Shown here in pieces: positions 56,779-64,000 of a DNA stretch of 64,000 nt. Made by a program: the position numbers and the translations under genes. Source of the stretch: Bacillus sp. AFS059628. GTDB taxonomy: Bacteria; Bacillota; Bacilli; Bacillales; Bacillaceae_G. The notes beneath the pieces are model-generated. The model was not told the origin of the DNA. It made no database searches and saw only the letters and a list, made by a program, of their open reading frames with translations. How positions within the stretch are numbered: position 1 is the stretch's first letter; each line of letters starts with the position of its first letter. Location: the NCBI RefSeq assembly GCF_002571225.1, contig NZ_NVEC01000017.1, forward strand, positions 14,145-78,144, in the 5' to 3' direction.

Positions 56779-57300
56779 TTACCAATTTAGTCGCTTTCTT
56801 AATGAAGTAATATGAGCTGTATGATGACGTCCGTGCCATGCATATAGTCCAATTGCAGCAGCAAGTTTTGTTTCGCCTGTTTCTGGATGATTAAATGTCT
56901 TTTCAAGATCTTCAAGTTCTAGAGAATATAAAAGGTTAACCCATCTTTTATGTAATGAATCTAACATTACTAGTGAAACATCTACTGGTAATTGAGAATC
57001 AGGTAGTTCTGCCCACTTTTCTTCTTTATACGGTTTAATCGTAGGGTTCTTTTCTGTTAGTGCTAATTTAAAGCGTATGTAGCTGTTCATATGGCTATCA
57101 ACAACGTGATGGACTACTTGACGAACCGTCCATCCACCAACTCGATATGGCGTATCTAACTGCTTCTGATCTAAATCTTTAATAGCCTTTGTTAGTTCAT
57201 TTGGTAAATCTTCAATTTCTTGAATCCATGTATCTATCATTTCTTCCGTTATAGGGCGTTTGTATGTAAATTGCCCAATTGGATAACGTAAATCATTCAT
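56779..57300 (-). CDS. YfiT-family DinB-fold metal-dependent hydrolase / bacillithiol transferase
   Basis: 173 residues from ATG 57300, which has AAGGGGGA seven bases upstream; the open frame extends further but lacks a site. DinB/YfiT fold with the three metal histidines: one in VVHHVVDSH (about 65) and two in WHGRHHTAH near 155-160. YfiT of B. subtilis binds Ni or Zn, and the family includes bacillithiol S-transferases. The name bacillithiol transferase is by family. Middle gene of three on the minus strand. Confidence 0.9.
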   Translation of the reverse strand: MNDLRYPIGQFTYKRPITEEMIDTWIQEIEDLPNELTKAIKDLDQKQLDTPYRVGGWTVRQVVHHVVDSHMNSYIRFKLALTEKNPTIKPYKEEKWAELPDSQLPVDVSLVMLDSLHKRWVNLLYSLELEDLEKTFNHPETGETKLAAAIGLYAWHGRHHTAHITSLRKRLNW

Positions 57301-57316
57301 GAATAAGTCCCCCTTA

Positions 57317-57844
57317 TTATAAGCGCGAAGTATTTCTCCATATATAATGTACAAATTTCACATGTTCTCCATTTAATTCTACAAATGTTGTATCTGCTTC
57401 GTTTTGATAGGAAGAAAACCCGCTTTTTTCTAATACACTTTGTGATGCGAGATTATTAGTAGTTGTTTTAGCATGAATCTCATTAATTTTATTATTTTTC
57501 GCTACTTCTAAAACTAATTTTACAGCTGCTGTTGCAACTCCTTTTTTAGTAAACTTTTCTCCAACTCGATAACCTAGCGAACTGCTTCGAGTTTCTGTAT
57601 CAATATCCACTAAATTTATTCGTCCTACAATTTCTTTTTTTTCATTACGAATTAAATAAAAATAGGAATCTCCATCCGCCTGTTCTATTAATAAATCGTC
57701 TAGTAGTTTTTGGAAATATTCAAAATCGAAATATTGCGAGCCACGATTTGGTACCATTGTTTCAAAAAAAGATTTATTCGTAAGTTCAAATGTAAATAAA
57801 TCTTTAGCATCGTGTTTCTTTAATTGTTCTATGTATATTTTCAT
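57317..57844 (-). CDS. GNAT family N-acetyltransferase (RimJ/RimL-like)
   Basis: 175 residues of the RimJ/RimL type: [21 protein letters not shown] carries the acetyl-CoA loop, and [19 protein letters not shown] the C-terminal motif. Family members acetylate ribosomal-protein N-termini or small amines; the acceptor is unknown. AGAAGGGGTAATCGAG precedes the ATG. Its stop is 16 bases before the YfiT start, so the three genes down to 56304 look like one transcript. Confidence 0.88.
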   Translation of the reverse strand: MKIYIEQLKKHDAKDLFTFELTNKSFFETMVPNRGSQYFDFEYFQKLLDDLLIEQADGDSYFYLIRNEKKEIVGRINLVDIDTETRSSSLGYRVGEKFTKKGVATAAVKLVLEVAKNNKINEIHAKTTTNNLASQSVLEKSGFSSYQNEADTTFVELNGEHVKFVHYIWRNTSRL

Positions 57845-57907
57845 CTCGATTACCCCTTCTATATCTACTAACTGTTATATATTCTTTTTTAATCAACTAT
57901 TTTCCTT

Positions 57908-59230
57908 CTATTTCTTTCGCTTCAGTAATACAGCAAATAACACTTTCGGATGAAATAGGTGCAATGGACTACGAATTAAATTCATCACTCTTACTAATCG
58001 AATATAAACGTCAGAGTCAATTGCAGATAGTTGATATATTTGTTTCGTATACCATAGCTGAAATTTTTGCTTTATCGTTAATTCTCTTTTTAACTGAGGA
58101 TGACGCGATATCTCCGTTGTAGTCATCTCCCATGGAGTTTGTATGATATGAGCAGTTTCTTTATAAAACTGCTGTGTAAATGCTTTATCAAGCTTTTGTT
58201 TTCTTTGCAAAAGTACCTGTAATTGGTAAGCTTCCATAGCAGCAACTGAAACACCTTGACCGAAAACAGGGTCGAAACGACAATGTGCATCCCCAACTAC
58301 TAACAATCTTTCGGGTAGATTATCCACTAAATCAAATCGCCTACGTACTTGATATGGAATTTTGTACGTTTTGGTATGTGAAATGGCTTCAGCTTTATTT
58401 AAAAAATCAGTAACATTAGAGATTGATAGGTTTTCAGCAAAATTATAAAATTCTCCATCTGTTTGTGGTGCTTTTTCATTTGCATATCCGCTGAAAGTAA
58501 CAAAATAACGATTATCCTCAATCGTTTGAATAAGAACGCCATACGGATTGTCAGGGAAACTTGGAGACATTAGCGTATTACAGTAGTCTAATTTCTCATT
58601 TTCTTTAAGTTTAAACATTCTAGTTGTGTAAAATAAATCAATACGCGCTTTCTCTTCCTGCACTTCGATATTATATTCGTGTAACCATGCTATACTTTTT
58701 GAACCGAATCCACTTGCATCAACAACTATATCTGCTTGAATTTCTTCTTGTGTACCAGTCTCTAAACATTTCGCTTTTACTCCACATACTTTATTACGTT
58801 TTCCATCTATTAATAACCCTTCAATCACTGTCTCATATTTAATAGTAATATTAGAAACCTGATCTATTCGTTTTTGAATATGCCATTCAAGCAAAAATCT
58901 ACTTTGTTGAATCATATGTACTTCTCCTGTGAATGGTTGTTTCCATAAACCAAATTGATGCCATTTTAAATCACGAGTAAAGTTATGTACGACACTACCT
59001 GCTTCTATTAATTCATTCGTAATATTAGGAAACAATTCCTCAATGGCTTTTTCTCCACCTTTTAATAACACATGAGGATGATTACTTTGTGGTACTCTTT
59101 TTCTCGAAGACTTTCCATCCCATCTTTCACCGGCTTCTATAATGATTACTTCTTTAAAAGCAGTTGATAATGCTTTTGCTGCGAGCTTTCCTGCGATACT
59201 TCCGCCAATAACGATAGCTTTATTAAACAT
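57908..59230 (-). CDS. FAD-dependent oxidoreductase (monooxygenase-like)
   Basis: 440 residues. The N-terminal Rossmann FAD site reads VIGGSIAGKLAAKAL (a G-x-G-x-x-G variant), followed by an E at the end of the second strand (IIIEAGE). A second FAD motif GDAHCRFDPVFGQGVSVAA near 320-335 is that of the PHBH/halogenase superfamily, where the DP-x-x-GQG loop contacts the flavin. No active-site Lys of halogenases can be placed. Probably a monooxygenase or dehydrogenase; the substrate is unknown. TTAAGGGGGAAAAT precedes the ATG. Confidence 0.88.
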   Translation of the reverse strand: MFNKAIVIGGSIAGKLAAKALSTAFKEVIIIEAGERWDGKSSRKRVPQSNHPHVLLKGGEKAIEELFPNITNELIEAGSVVHNFTRDLKWHQFGLWKQPFTGEVHMIQQSRFLLEWHIQKRIDQVSNITIKYETVIEGLLIDGKRNKVCGVKAKCLETGTQEEIQADIVVDASGFGSKSIAWLHEYNIEVQEEKARIDLFYTTRMFKLKENEKLDYCNTLMSPSFPDNPYGVLIQTIEDNRYFVTFSGYANEKAPQTDGEFYNFAENLSISNVTDFLNKAEAISHTKTYKIPYQVRRRFDLVDNLPERLLVVGDAHCRFDPVFGQGVSVAAMEAYQLQVLLQRKQKLDKAFTQQFYKETAHIIQTPWEMTTTEISRHPQLKRELTIKQKFQLWYTKQIYQLSAIDSDVYIRLVRVMNLIRSPLHLFHPKVLFAVLLKRKK

Positions 59231-59244
59231 ATTTTCCCCCTTAA

Positions 59245-59285
59245 TAAAAAGAAATCCTGTCTTTTATGAATGAAACAGGATCTTA
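59245..59285 (-). terminator. Terminator of uppP
   Basis: Minus-strand stem AAGATCCTGT/ACAGGATTTC then TTTTTA. It ends uppP and keeps it apart from the FAD gene. Confidence 0.7.
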
Positions 59286-59312
59286 AACTAATTAATTTCT
59301 TTACTATTATAA

Positions 59313-60092
59313 TTAAAACACATGAGTATATTGCAACGTTATAATTAAAATACCTAATCCCCATACGTAATACGCAAATACTTTTAAAGAGTGACGTTTT
59401 AAGTATTGAATCATCCATGAAACAGCTATGTAACCAAAAAATGCTGCTGATAACGTTCCGACAATTAAAGATGTACTAGAAATAGATTCTGCTTTCCCTT
59501 GAAAAACATCTGCAAATTGCAAAATAATAGCTCCGACAATGGCTGGTGTTGATAATAAAAAAGAAAAGTAAGCAGCAGTTTCGCGGTCTAACTTTCTCCA
59601 TAATGCAGCGACGATTGTCATTCCAGAACGAGAAATTGCCGGAAAAATAGCAGCCGCTTGAAATGAACCAATGATAAATGCATCTTTATATGTAATGTCG
59701 TCCATTTTTTTACGACCATTCTTTTGTTTATCCGCCATGTAGAGAAAGAATCCTGTCACTAAAAACTCCCAACCAATTGTAATACCTGTTTTTGAAATAT
59801 CCTCAAAAAAGTCTTTAAATAACAATCCGATTACAACTGCGGGTATCGTTCCGACAATAAGTAGCAACATTAGTTTTGAAAATGGATTTTTAATTAAATA
59901 TATAAATTCTTTTTTGTAATAAATAAACACTGCAAGTAAAGTTCCAATATGAAGCATCGTATCTAAAAATAATCCCGCTTCATCTAGTTGAAACAAATGC
60001 CTGCCTAAATAAAGATGACCTGTACTACTTATCGGTAAAAACTCTGTTAAACCTTGTATAATCCCTAATATAAAAGCTTCTAACCAATTCAT
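59313..60092 (-). CDS. uppP: Undecaprenyl-diphosphatase UppP (BacA family)
   Basis: 259 residues, close to the usual 270, with eight or so membrane helices. The two catalytic blocks are present: GIIQGLTEFLPISSTGH near 10-26 with the conserved Glu and Ser-Thr, and AAIFPAISRSGMTI near 150 with Ser-Arg-Ser. It dephosphorylates undecaprenyl pyrophosphate, as BcrC at 14869 does, but with an unrelated fold. AAAGGGGACCATC precedes the ATG. Monocistronic. Confidence 0.95.
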   Translation of the reverse strand: MNWLEAFILGIIQGLTEFLPISSTGHLYLGRHLFQLDEAGLFLDTMLHIGTLLAVFIYYKKEFIYLIKNPFSKLMLLLIVGTIPAVVIGLLFKDFFEDISKTGITIGWEFLVTGFFLYMADKQKNGRKKMDDITYKDAFIIGSFQAAAIFPAISRSGMTIVAALWRKLDRETAAYFSFLLSTPAIVGAIILQFADVFQGKAESISSTSLIVGTLSAAFFGYIAVSWMIQYLKRHSLKVFAYYVWGLGILIITLQYTHVF

Positions 60093-60224
60093 GATGGTCC
60101 CCTTTCTCGTTTGCTTGTACCAATATATGAAGGTTAATTTTTCGATATGAAAAAAACTATATTTCTCTATGAATTTACTTTTAACTCATGGATATATATG
60201 TAAAGAGAATTGAGGAGGGTTATT

Positions 60225-60431
60225 ATGTGGAAGCACACAAAATTCGGTAATGTATTACTTTGGGTGGGCCCTATCCTTGTATTTTTAGGACTATGTATGA
60301 CAAATGTTATTTCTGATATTCCTTTCTTTGAGGGAAAACATAAAACGATTGGAATTGTACTTATATGTATAGGTGTATGCTGCTTTATTGTTGCGAATCA
60401 TTTGAAAAAAGGAAAAAAATATGAGGACTAA
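60225..60431 (+). CDS. Small membrane protein, 68 aa
   Basis: From ATG 60225, with GAGGAGGG at 5-6 bases. It has two hydrophobic helices separated by a polar loop (DIPFFEGKHKT) and a lysine-rich cytoplasmic tail. Conserved-looking but with no family I can name. It lies divergent from uppP and ends at a terminator. Confidence 0.75.
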   Translation: MWKHTKFGNVLLWVGPILVFLGLCMTNVISDIPFFEGKHKTIGIVLICIGVCCFIVANHLKKGKKYED

Positions 60432-60439
60432 ATTTAAAT

Positions 60440-60477
60440 AAAAAACAATCCCAGTCTATGTGCTAGGATTGTTTTTT
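60440..60477. terminator. Bidirectional terminator
   Basis: Stem AAAAAACAATCC/GGATTGTTTTTT between two convergent genes. Confidence 0.88.
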
Positions 60478-60482
60478 ATTAC

Positions 60483-60863
60483 TTATTTATAGAATACTTT
60501 ATCAACGTTATATTTTGCTTTGTATTCATTAATGATATATGTTTCGTAAATTTCTCTTTCTGTTGGATCTTCTACGATACATGCATCAATGCGGTATACT
60601 TCATCACGGTGATTTTTAATTGGCGAAACGTTATCTTCGAAATGCTTCTTAATACGTTGTCTAATTTTACGAGCTTTACCTACGAAAAGAAGTTCGTCAT
60701 TAATATTGTAAAACATAAAAATGCCGCCTTTATCTCGTGGGAACAAGTGGAAATCGATAAAGCCATTGATTGGCGTAATTCTTGGCTCGTCTCCTCTAAT
60801 AACTTGTTTACGTTCAGTAATTGTAACATCAACTTCAGGGATACTAATTTTAATCAAGTTCAT
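60483..60863 (-). CDS. GIY-YIG nuclease family protein
   Basis: 126 residues. The segment IFMFYNINDELLFVGKARKIRQRIKKHF has the GIY-YIG spacing, with F-Y for GIY, LFVG for YIG, and the Arg of helix 1, and an EDPTEREIYETYIINEYK stretch supplies the metal-binding Glu. UvrC-type N-terminal domains show the same arrangement. Stand-alone members in Bacillus have unproven roles, perhaps in DNA repair. The first 40 residues are an extra N-terminal strand region. AAAAGAGGACGTGA precedes the ATG. Confidence 0.87.
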   Translation of the reverse strand: MNLIKISIPEVDVTITERKQVIRGDEPRITPINGFIDFHLFPRDKGGIFMFYNINDELLFVGKARKIRQRIKKHFEDNVSPIKNHRDEVYRIDACIVEDPTEREIYETYIINEYKAKYNVDKVFYK

Positions 60864-60940
60864 TCACGTCCTCTTTTATTATAAAGGTAAATAATAGCAT
60901 ACATATGTAAGAAAAGCTACGTTCAGAGGCATTTTTCATT

Positions 60941-61504
60941 TTATAATTTAAATATTATAGGTGTATCATGTAAACTCTTCTTCCAAATCATATGATCACT
61001 TGATTCTCTCCAATAATCCTTCAGTACATAACTAGGCTCTCCAAACTTCTTCGTCCATATACTTTGCGCTTTTTTATATCCACTATCTAAACAGTATTCT
61101 GTTATCCCTCTGCTAAGTAACGTAATATACATTGCATGTAGTAATAAATTACCTATACCCTTTTGTTGATATTCAGGTAGTACGAATACGGTTCCTATTT
61201 CATATAAATCTTTAAATACACCACTTGTACAGCTATGAATCAATGTACTTGCTGGACCGATTTCAATTGTTCCAATGATTTTATCGTTACTTGTATCAAT
61301 TGCTACTAAAAAGTAACGATTTTCCCCATTGCTCTCCAAATCATTTTTCAAATACTGTTTTTTCGTATGTATTTCATTTTCTATGTCATCTAATAATTGT
61401 AATAACCCTTCATTATTAAAGGTATCAGTAATAACAAGACGAAAAAACAAATTCATTTCATCTATATCATCCGAATTGGGTCTTCTAATTTCAATGTTAT
61501 ACAC
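60941..61504 (-). CDS. GNAT family N-acetyltransferase
   Basis: 187 residues with the GNAT motif A in VFVLPEYQQKGIGNLLLHAM (Q-x-x-G-x-G) and a C-terminal motif LDSGYKKAQSIWTKKFG. GTG start. Acceptor unknown. It is 78 bases from the GIY-YIG start on the same strand. Confidence 0.85.
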   Translation of the reverse strand: MYNIEIRRPNSDDIDEMNLFFRLVITDTFNNEGLLQLLDDIENEIHTKKQYLKNDLESNGENRYFLVAIDTSNDKIIGTIEIGPASTLIHSCTSGVFKDLYEIGTVFVLPEYQQKGIGNLLLHAMYITLLSRGITEYCLDSGYKKAQSIWTKKFGEPSYVLKDYWRESSDHMIWKKSLHDTPIIFKL

Positions 61505-61543
61505 GACCTAAATCTCCATTCTTTTATAATATAAGAGGAATTT

Positions 61544-62116
61544 TTAAGACCATACTTTATATACTCTATTCAACATTATTCTACAAAGGCCTGCATAGAC
61601 CCAACAATATAGAAAGCTCATTATAAATATCGATAATATAATTTTTATATCCAAAATTGTATGAACGGTAGGACCTAATACAGGAAAGCGAAAAATATCA
61701 AGAACGATCATAATACCTATAAGTAGACAAATCGCTGAAAAGGCAACCACCAAAATCCTCCTCTTGAATTGTATAAAGGATACTCCTAACGCTATACCCA
61801 ATAAACCAGTAGTAAAGGGAAAGACAATCAGTTCACTTGGCTCAATAATAAATAAGAGGAAAACAGTTAAAATATAAGAGAATATTCCCTCGCGAATAGA
61901 ATAACAAATAGCTAGAAAGATCGGCAGCGTCGCAAATGGACTAATAAATAACCCAATACCAGGAATTAAGTTGCCTGCAGATTGAAAAATAGCAGCAAGT
62001 GAACCGAGTAACGCTGTAGTGACTAATCTCTTTGCTGGCGTCATCTTTCTTTTATGAACAAAATTCGTACCATGAGCGATCATCGGTTGATACCAATAGT
62101 TTCTAAAGTGATTCAT
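61544..62116 (-). CDS. Multi-pass membrane protein resembling an ECF S component
   Basis: 190 residues from ATG 62116, six bases after AGGGGG. Six or so membrane helices; the first, TTALLGSLAAIFQSAGNLIPGIG, and the loop before ISPFATLPIFLAICYS are like the start of ECF substrate-binding subunits and DUF2232-type proteins. No ABC or EcfT gene is adjacent here. It could use the shared EcfA/T module elsewhere in the genome. This is a suggestion from sequence texture. Confidence 0.6.
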   Translation of the reverse strand: MNHFRNYWYQPMIAHGTNFVHKRKMTPAKRLVTTALLGSLAAIFQSAGNLIPGIGLFISPFATLPIFLAICYSIREGIFSYILTVFLLFIIEPSELIVFPFTTGLLGIALGVSFIQFKRRILVVAFSAICLLIGIMIVLDIFRFPVLGPTVHTILDIKIILSIFIMSFLYCWVYAGLCRIMLNRVYKVWS

Positions 62117-62190
62117 CAAAATCCCCCTAAAGATATCTAATTATTCAGTGGACGATTATATAATGAATAATTCCGAGAGTGTCTATCATA

Positions 62191-63621
62191 TTAAGGAACG
62201 ATTTCAAAAATAGTACCTTTGTTCAAATCCGTTACTTTCATAGAACCGTAAACCCCTAAATATAATCTAGTTTGATCTAAATTTGTTCCTAAACTCATAA
62301 AATAAGCTGCCTGCTCACCGAAATCATAATGGGTTTCAATAACATGAAAGTCATTATGTTTACCATGCGTACCAGCTCTAGAATATGCTAACGCACCTTT
62401 TACTAGAGACTGCGATTTTTCTTTTTTAGCAAGATCAGTAAACACAATACTACCAGTCAAACTAGGAATTGCAGTTCCCATATACGGCTGAACACCAGTA
62501 AGTGAAGTTCCGTCAAATTTATCTGGTCTGGAATCTTTATGATAATAACTAATTAGAGGCTGTATACGCTGTACTGATGTTTCTATAGTTTCATTATAAT
62601 AAGCCATTATTCTCTCATCTAAAGTTGGATTCTCAGAACAGTGCCTTATAAAAGAAGTTGGTAATTCTCCTTCCCATCCTCTCCAACCAAAATTAATGAA
62701 TCCATATTGATCGAGAGTAACTCTCATTAAATGAGTTTGGACAAGTTCGGTAACTGGTATTGGTTTATATTGAACAAAAGAAAAAATAGACTCTACAATA
62801 TCCTGTCCGACATTACCAGTATATTTGATATGTTGATTATAAAACCTCTGAAATGAAATACCTGTTATATTACGTACGCCTTTTGCAATGACTGTAAGTG
62901 TTTCTTGTATAGATAAAGGAAGTTCATTAAAGCGTGTAACTACTGGAGGATTGGTTATGAATGTATCTCTACTTACATCGATTTCAATTATTTTACCCGC
63001 TATTTCTAAATCATCCTGACTTAAATTAAACGGATCATAGCCTGAACCACCATCTCCATTTGTAAAAACAAGTTTTCCAGTCTCAGGTGAAAAGTTTAAG
63101 CTGTTTACGCCGTTATGATTAAAAAATGGTCTTCTTATATTAAGTAAAATTCTTCTTTTTTGAGGTTTACCGTTTGATTGTAAAATCCATTCTTCAATTG
63201 TATCGATATGATCATATTGAGTATCTCTATTTGTCCACTTTAAGTTTAAAGTTTTTTTGTCACAAGGATTCGGTTTAAATTGTTTTGAAAGCGCTCCTGG
63301 TCCTTGAGTCCCGGCTACTGAATAATGAAGATAAAATAAGCCATTATGATTAAATTGCGGATGAAACGCTAGTCCTAGTAAGCCGCGTTCATCATAACCG
63401 CTACTAGCAACACCTTCTTCAAATGTACCTAATTTAATAATTCTGTGACGAATATTTAAAAATGTCTTTATATCTCCGTCTCCTATGTAAAAAACTTCTC
63501 CTAATTGAGTTGCGATAAATAGCCTTTCGGTCGTTTCACCTGGAAGTATAGCTGTTTTTATTACAGTCGGTAAATTTAAGTTATGAACGATGGGCCGTAA
63601 ACGAATCTTAACGTTTGTCAA
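62191..63621 (-). CDS. Glucose/sorbosone dehydrogenase-like beta-propeller protein
   Basis: 476 residues of the GSDH/soluble-aldose-sugar-dehydrogenase type. ERLFIATQLGEVFYI and GLLGLAFHPQFNHNGLFYLHY are the first blades, FNHNGVNSLNFSPETGKLVFTNGDGG the hallmark middle strand, and YGFINFGWRGWEGE the later one. Relatives bind PQQ and Ca and oxidise sugars, but no signal peptide is seen and PQQ synthesis is not evident in the window. TTG start with GGGGGGAAGTTAA. Monocistronic. Confidence 0.8.
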   Translation of the reverse strand: MTNVKIRLRPIVHNLNLPTVIKTAILPGETTERLFIATQLGEVFYIGDGDIKTFLNIRHRIIKLGTFEEGVASSGYDERGLLGLAFHPQFNHNGLFYLHYSVAGTQGPGALSKQFKPNPCDKKTLNLKWTNRDTQYDHIDTIEEWILQSNGKPQKRRILLNIRRPFFNHNGVNSLNFSPETGKLVFTNGDGGSGYDPFNLSQDDLEIAGKIIEIDVSRDTFITNPPVVTRFNELPLSIQETLTVIAKGVRNITGISFQRFYNQHIKYTGNVGQDIVESIFSFVQYKPIPVTELVQTHLMRVTLDQYGFINFGWRGWEGELPTSFIRHCSENPTLDERIMAYYNETIETSVQRIQPLISYYHKDSRPDKFDGTSLTGVQPYMGTAIPSLTGSIVFTDLAKKEKSQSLVKGALAYSRAGTHGKHNDFHVIETHYDFGEQAAYFMSLGTNLDQTRLYLGVYGSMKVTDLNKGTIFEIVP

Positions 63622-63822
63622 TTAACTTCCCCCCTTTTTATATCTTTTATATAGAAGAATATGATTAGAGTAGATTAATTAGTATCAAAACTATAGCCAT
63701 GAAGTCGCAATATCTCTGTTCGTACAAGCCTGTCTTCTCCTTAGCATCAATTAACTTACATTCCTTTTTATTACATTTCTTGATATGATATAACTATAAA
63801 ATATAAATTAGGGGGACAATCC

Positions 63823-64000
63823 ATGGCAATCCTACTACAAATCATCGTACCACTTATATGTGCAATATACTTGTTTACCCTCTATCGCAATGGAACATAC
63901 GGATCAGCTTCATTCCTCTTAGCAGTCATGATAGGAATTTTCGGTTTAGAGAATATCTTTCAATATGCTAGTTTAACGGATCATGCTGTATATCCGTATT
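63823..64000 (+). CDS. Membrane protein, truncated by the window end
   Basis: ATG 63823 with TAGGGGGACAATCC upstream; the frame is open to the window edge (59 codons). Two hydrophobic helices (about 4-18 and 27-45) flank YRNGTYGSASF. Length and family cannot be told. Confidence 0.6.
   Translation, partial: MAILLQIIVPLICAIYLFTLYRNGTYGSASFLLAVMIGIFGLENIFQYASLTDHAVYPY

Overview
The window is AT-rich, Firmicutes-type DNA with strong AGGAGG-like ribosome binding sites, frequent GTG and TTG starts, and S-box, T-box and purine riboswitches. Gene content points to the chromosome of a Bacillus cereus-group member: two orphan sporulation-type sensor kinases, a YjcZ-family micro-protein, a heterocycloanthracin precursor, a GH8 chitosanase, a second DnaN clamp and a UPF0397/ECF transporter. 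The species within the group cannot be fixed from this sequence. I see no rRNA, tRNA, CRISPR array, intact insertion sequence or prophage.

Layout. 0.4-12 kb: an orphan PAS histidine kinase, a class B penicillin-binding protein, an MGT-type glycosyltransferase, an Asp/Glu racemase, a SAM-riboswitch-controlled ECF transporter (S, fused A-A, T), a YjcZ micro-protein and a second orphan kinase. 12-18 kb: a kinase-like protein, GrpB, a zinc-less MDR oxidoreductase, the undecaprenyl-diphosphatase BcrC and a PASTA-bearing class B PBP. 18-21.5 kb: a T-box leader in front of a decayed MFS gene, a serine hydrolase and a membrane-protein gene with a nonsense codon. 21.5-30 kb: DUF3189, DegV, a DJ-1/PfpI protein, a MerR-methyltransferase fusion, PbuE behind a purine riboswitch, an MFS exporter with a MerR-type promoter, a lipoprotein, and a duplicated-domain protein with a decayed copy nearby. 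30-44 kb: small enzymes (GNATs, GDPD, Nudix), a divergent MocR/EamA pair, secreted chitosanase, the bacteriocin precursor, an OFA-family MFS and CadD. 44-49 kb: Nudix, DnaN2, Nudix, a beta-helix-like exported protein, an alpha/beta hydrolase and a broken metallo-hydrolase. 49-64 kb: a decayed LAGLIDADG protein, RidA, then mostly minus-strand genes (YwqG, DUF1992, a frameshifted Fes-like esterase, patatin, YfiT, GNATs, FAD oxidoreductase, UppP, GIY-YIG, a glucose/sorbosone-dehydrogenase-like protein), ending in a truncated membrane-protein gene.

Themes. Cell-envelope genes recur: two class B PBPs and two unrelated undecaprenyl-pyrophosphate phosphatases (BcrC and UppP). Three RNA switches control transport genes: SAM to ECF, T-box to MFS (decayed), purine to PbuE. 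At least seven loci are visibly broken or remnant, so this is an accessory, actively eroding stretch. The items most worth following are the PbuE riboswitch, which has an ON-switch layout but a cytosine at the specificity position; the Nudix-DnaN2-Nudix cluster; the orphan thiazole/oxazole bacteriocin precursor; and the MerR-type 19-bp-spacer promoter of the MFS exporter.
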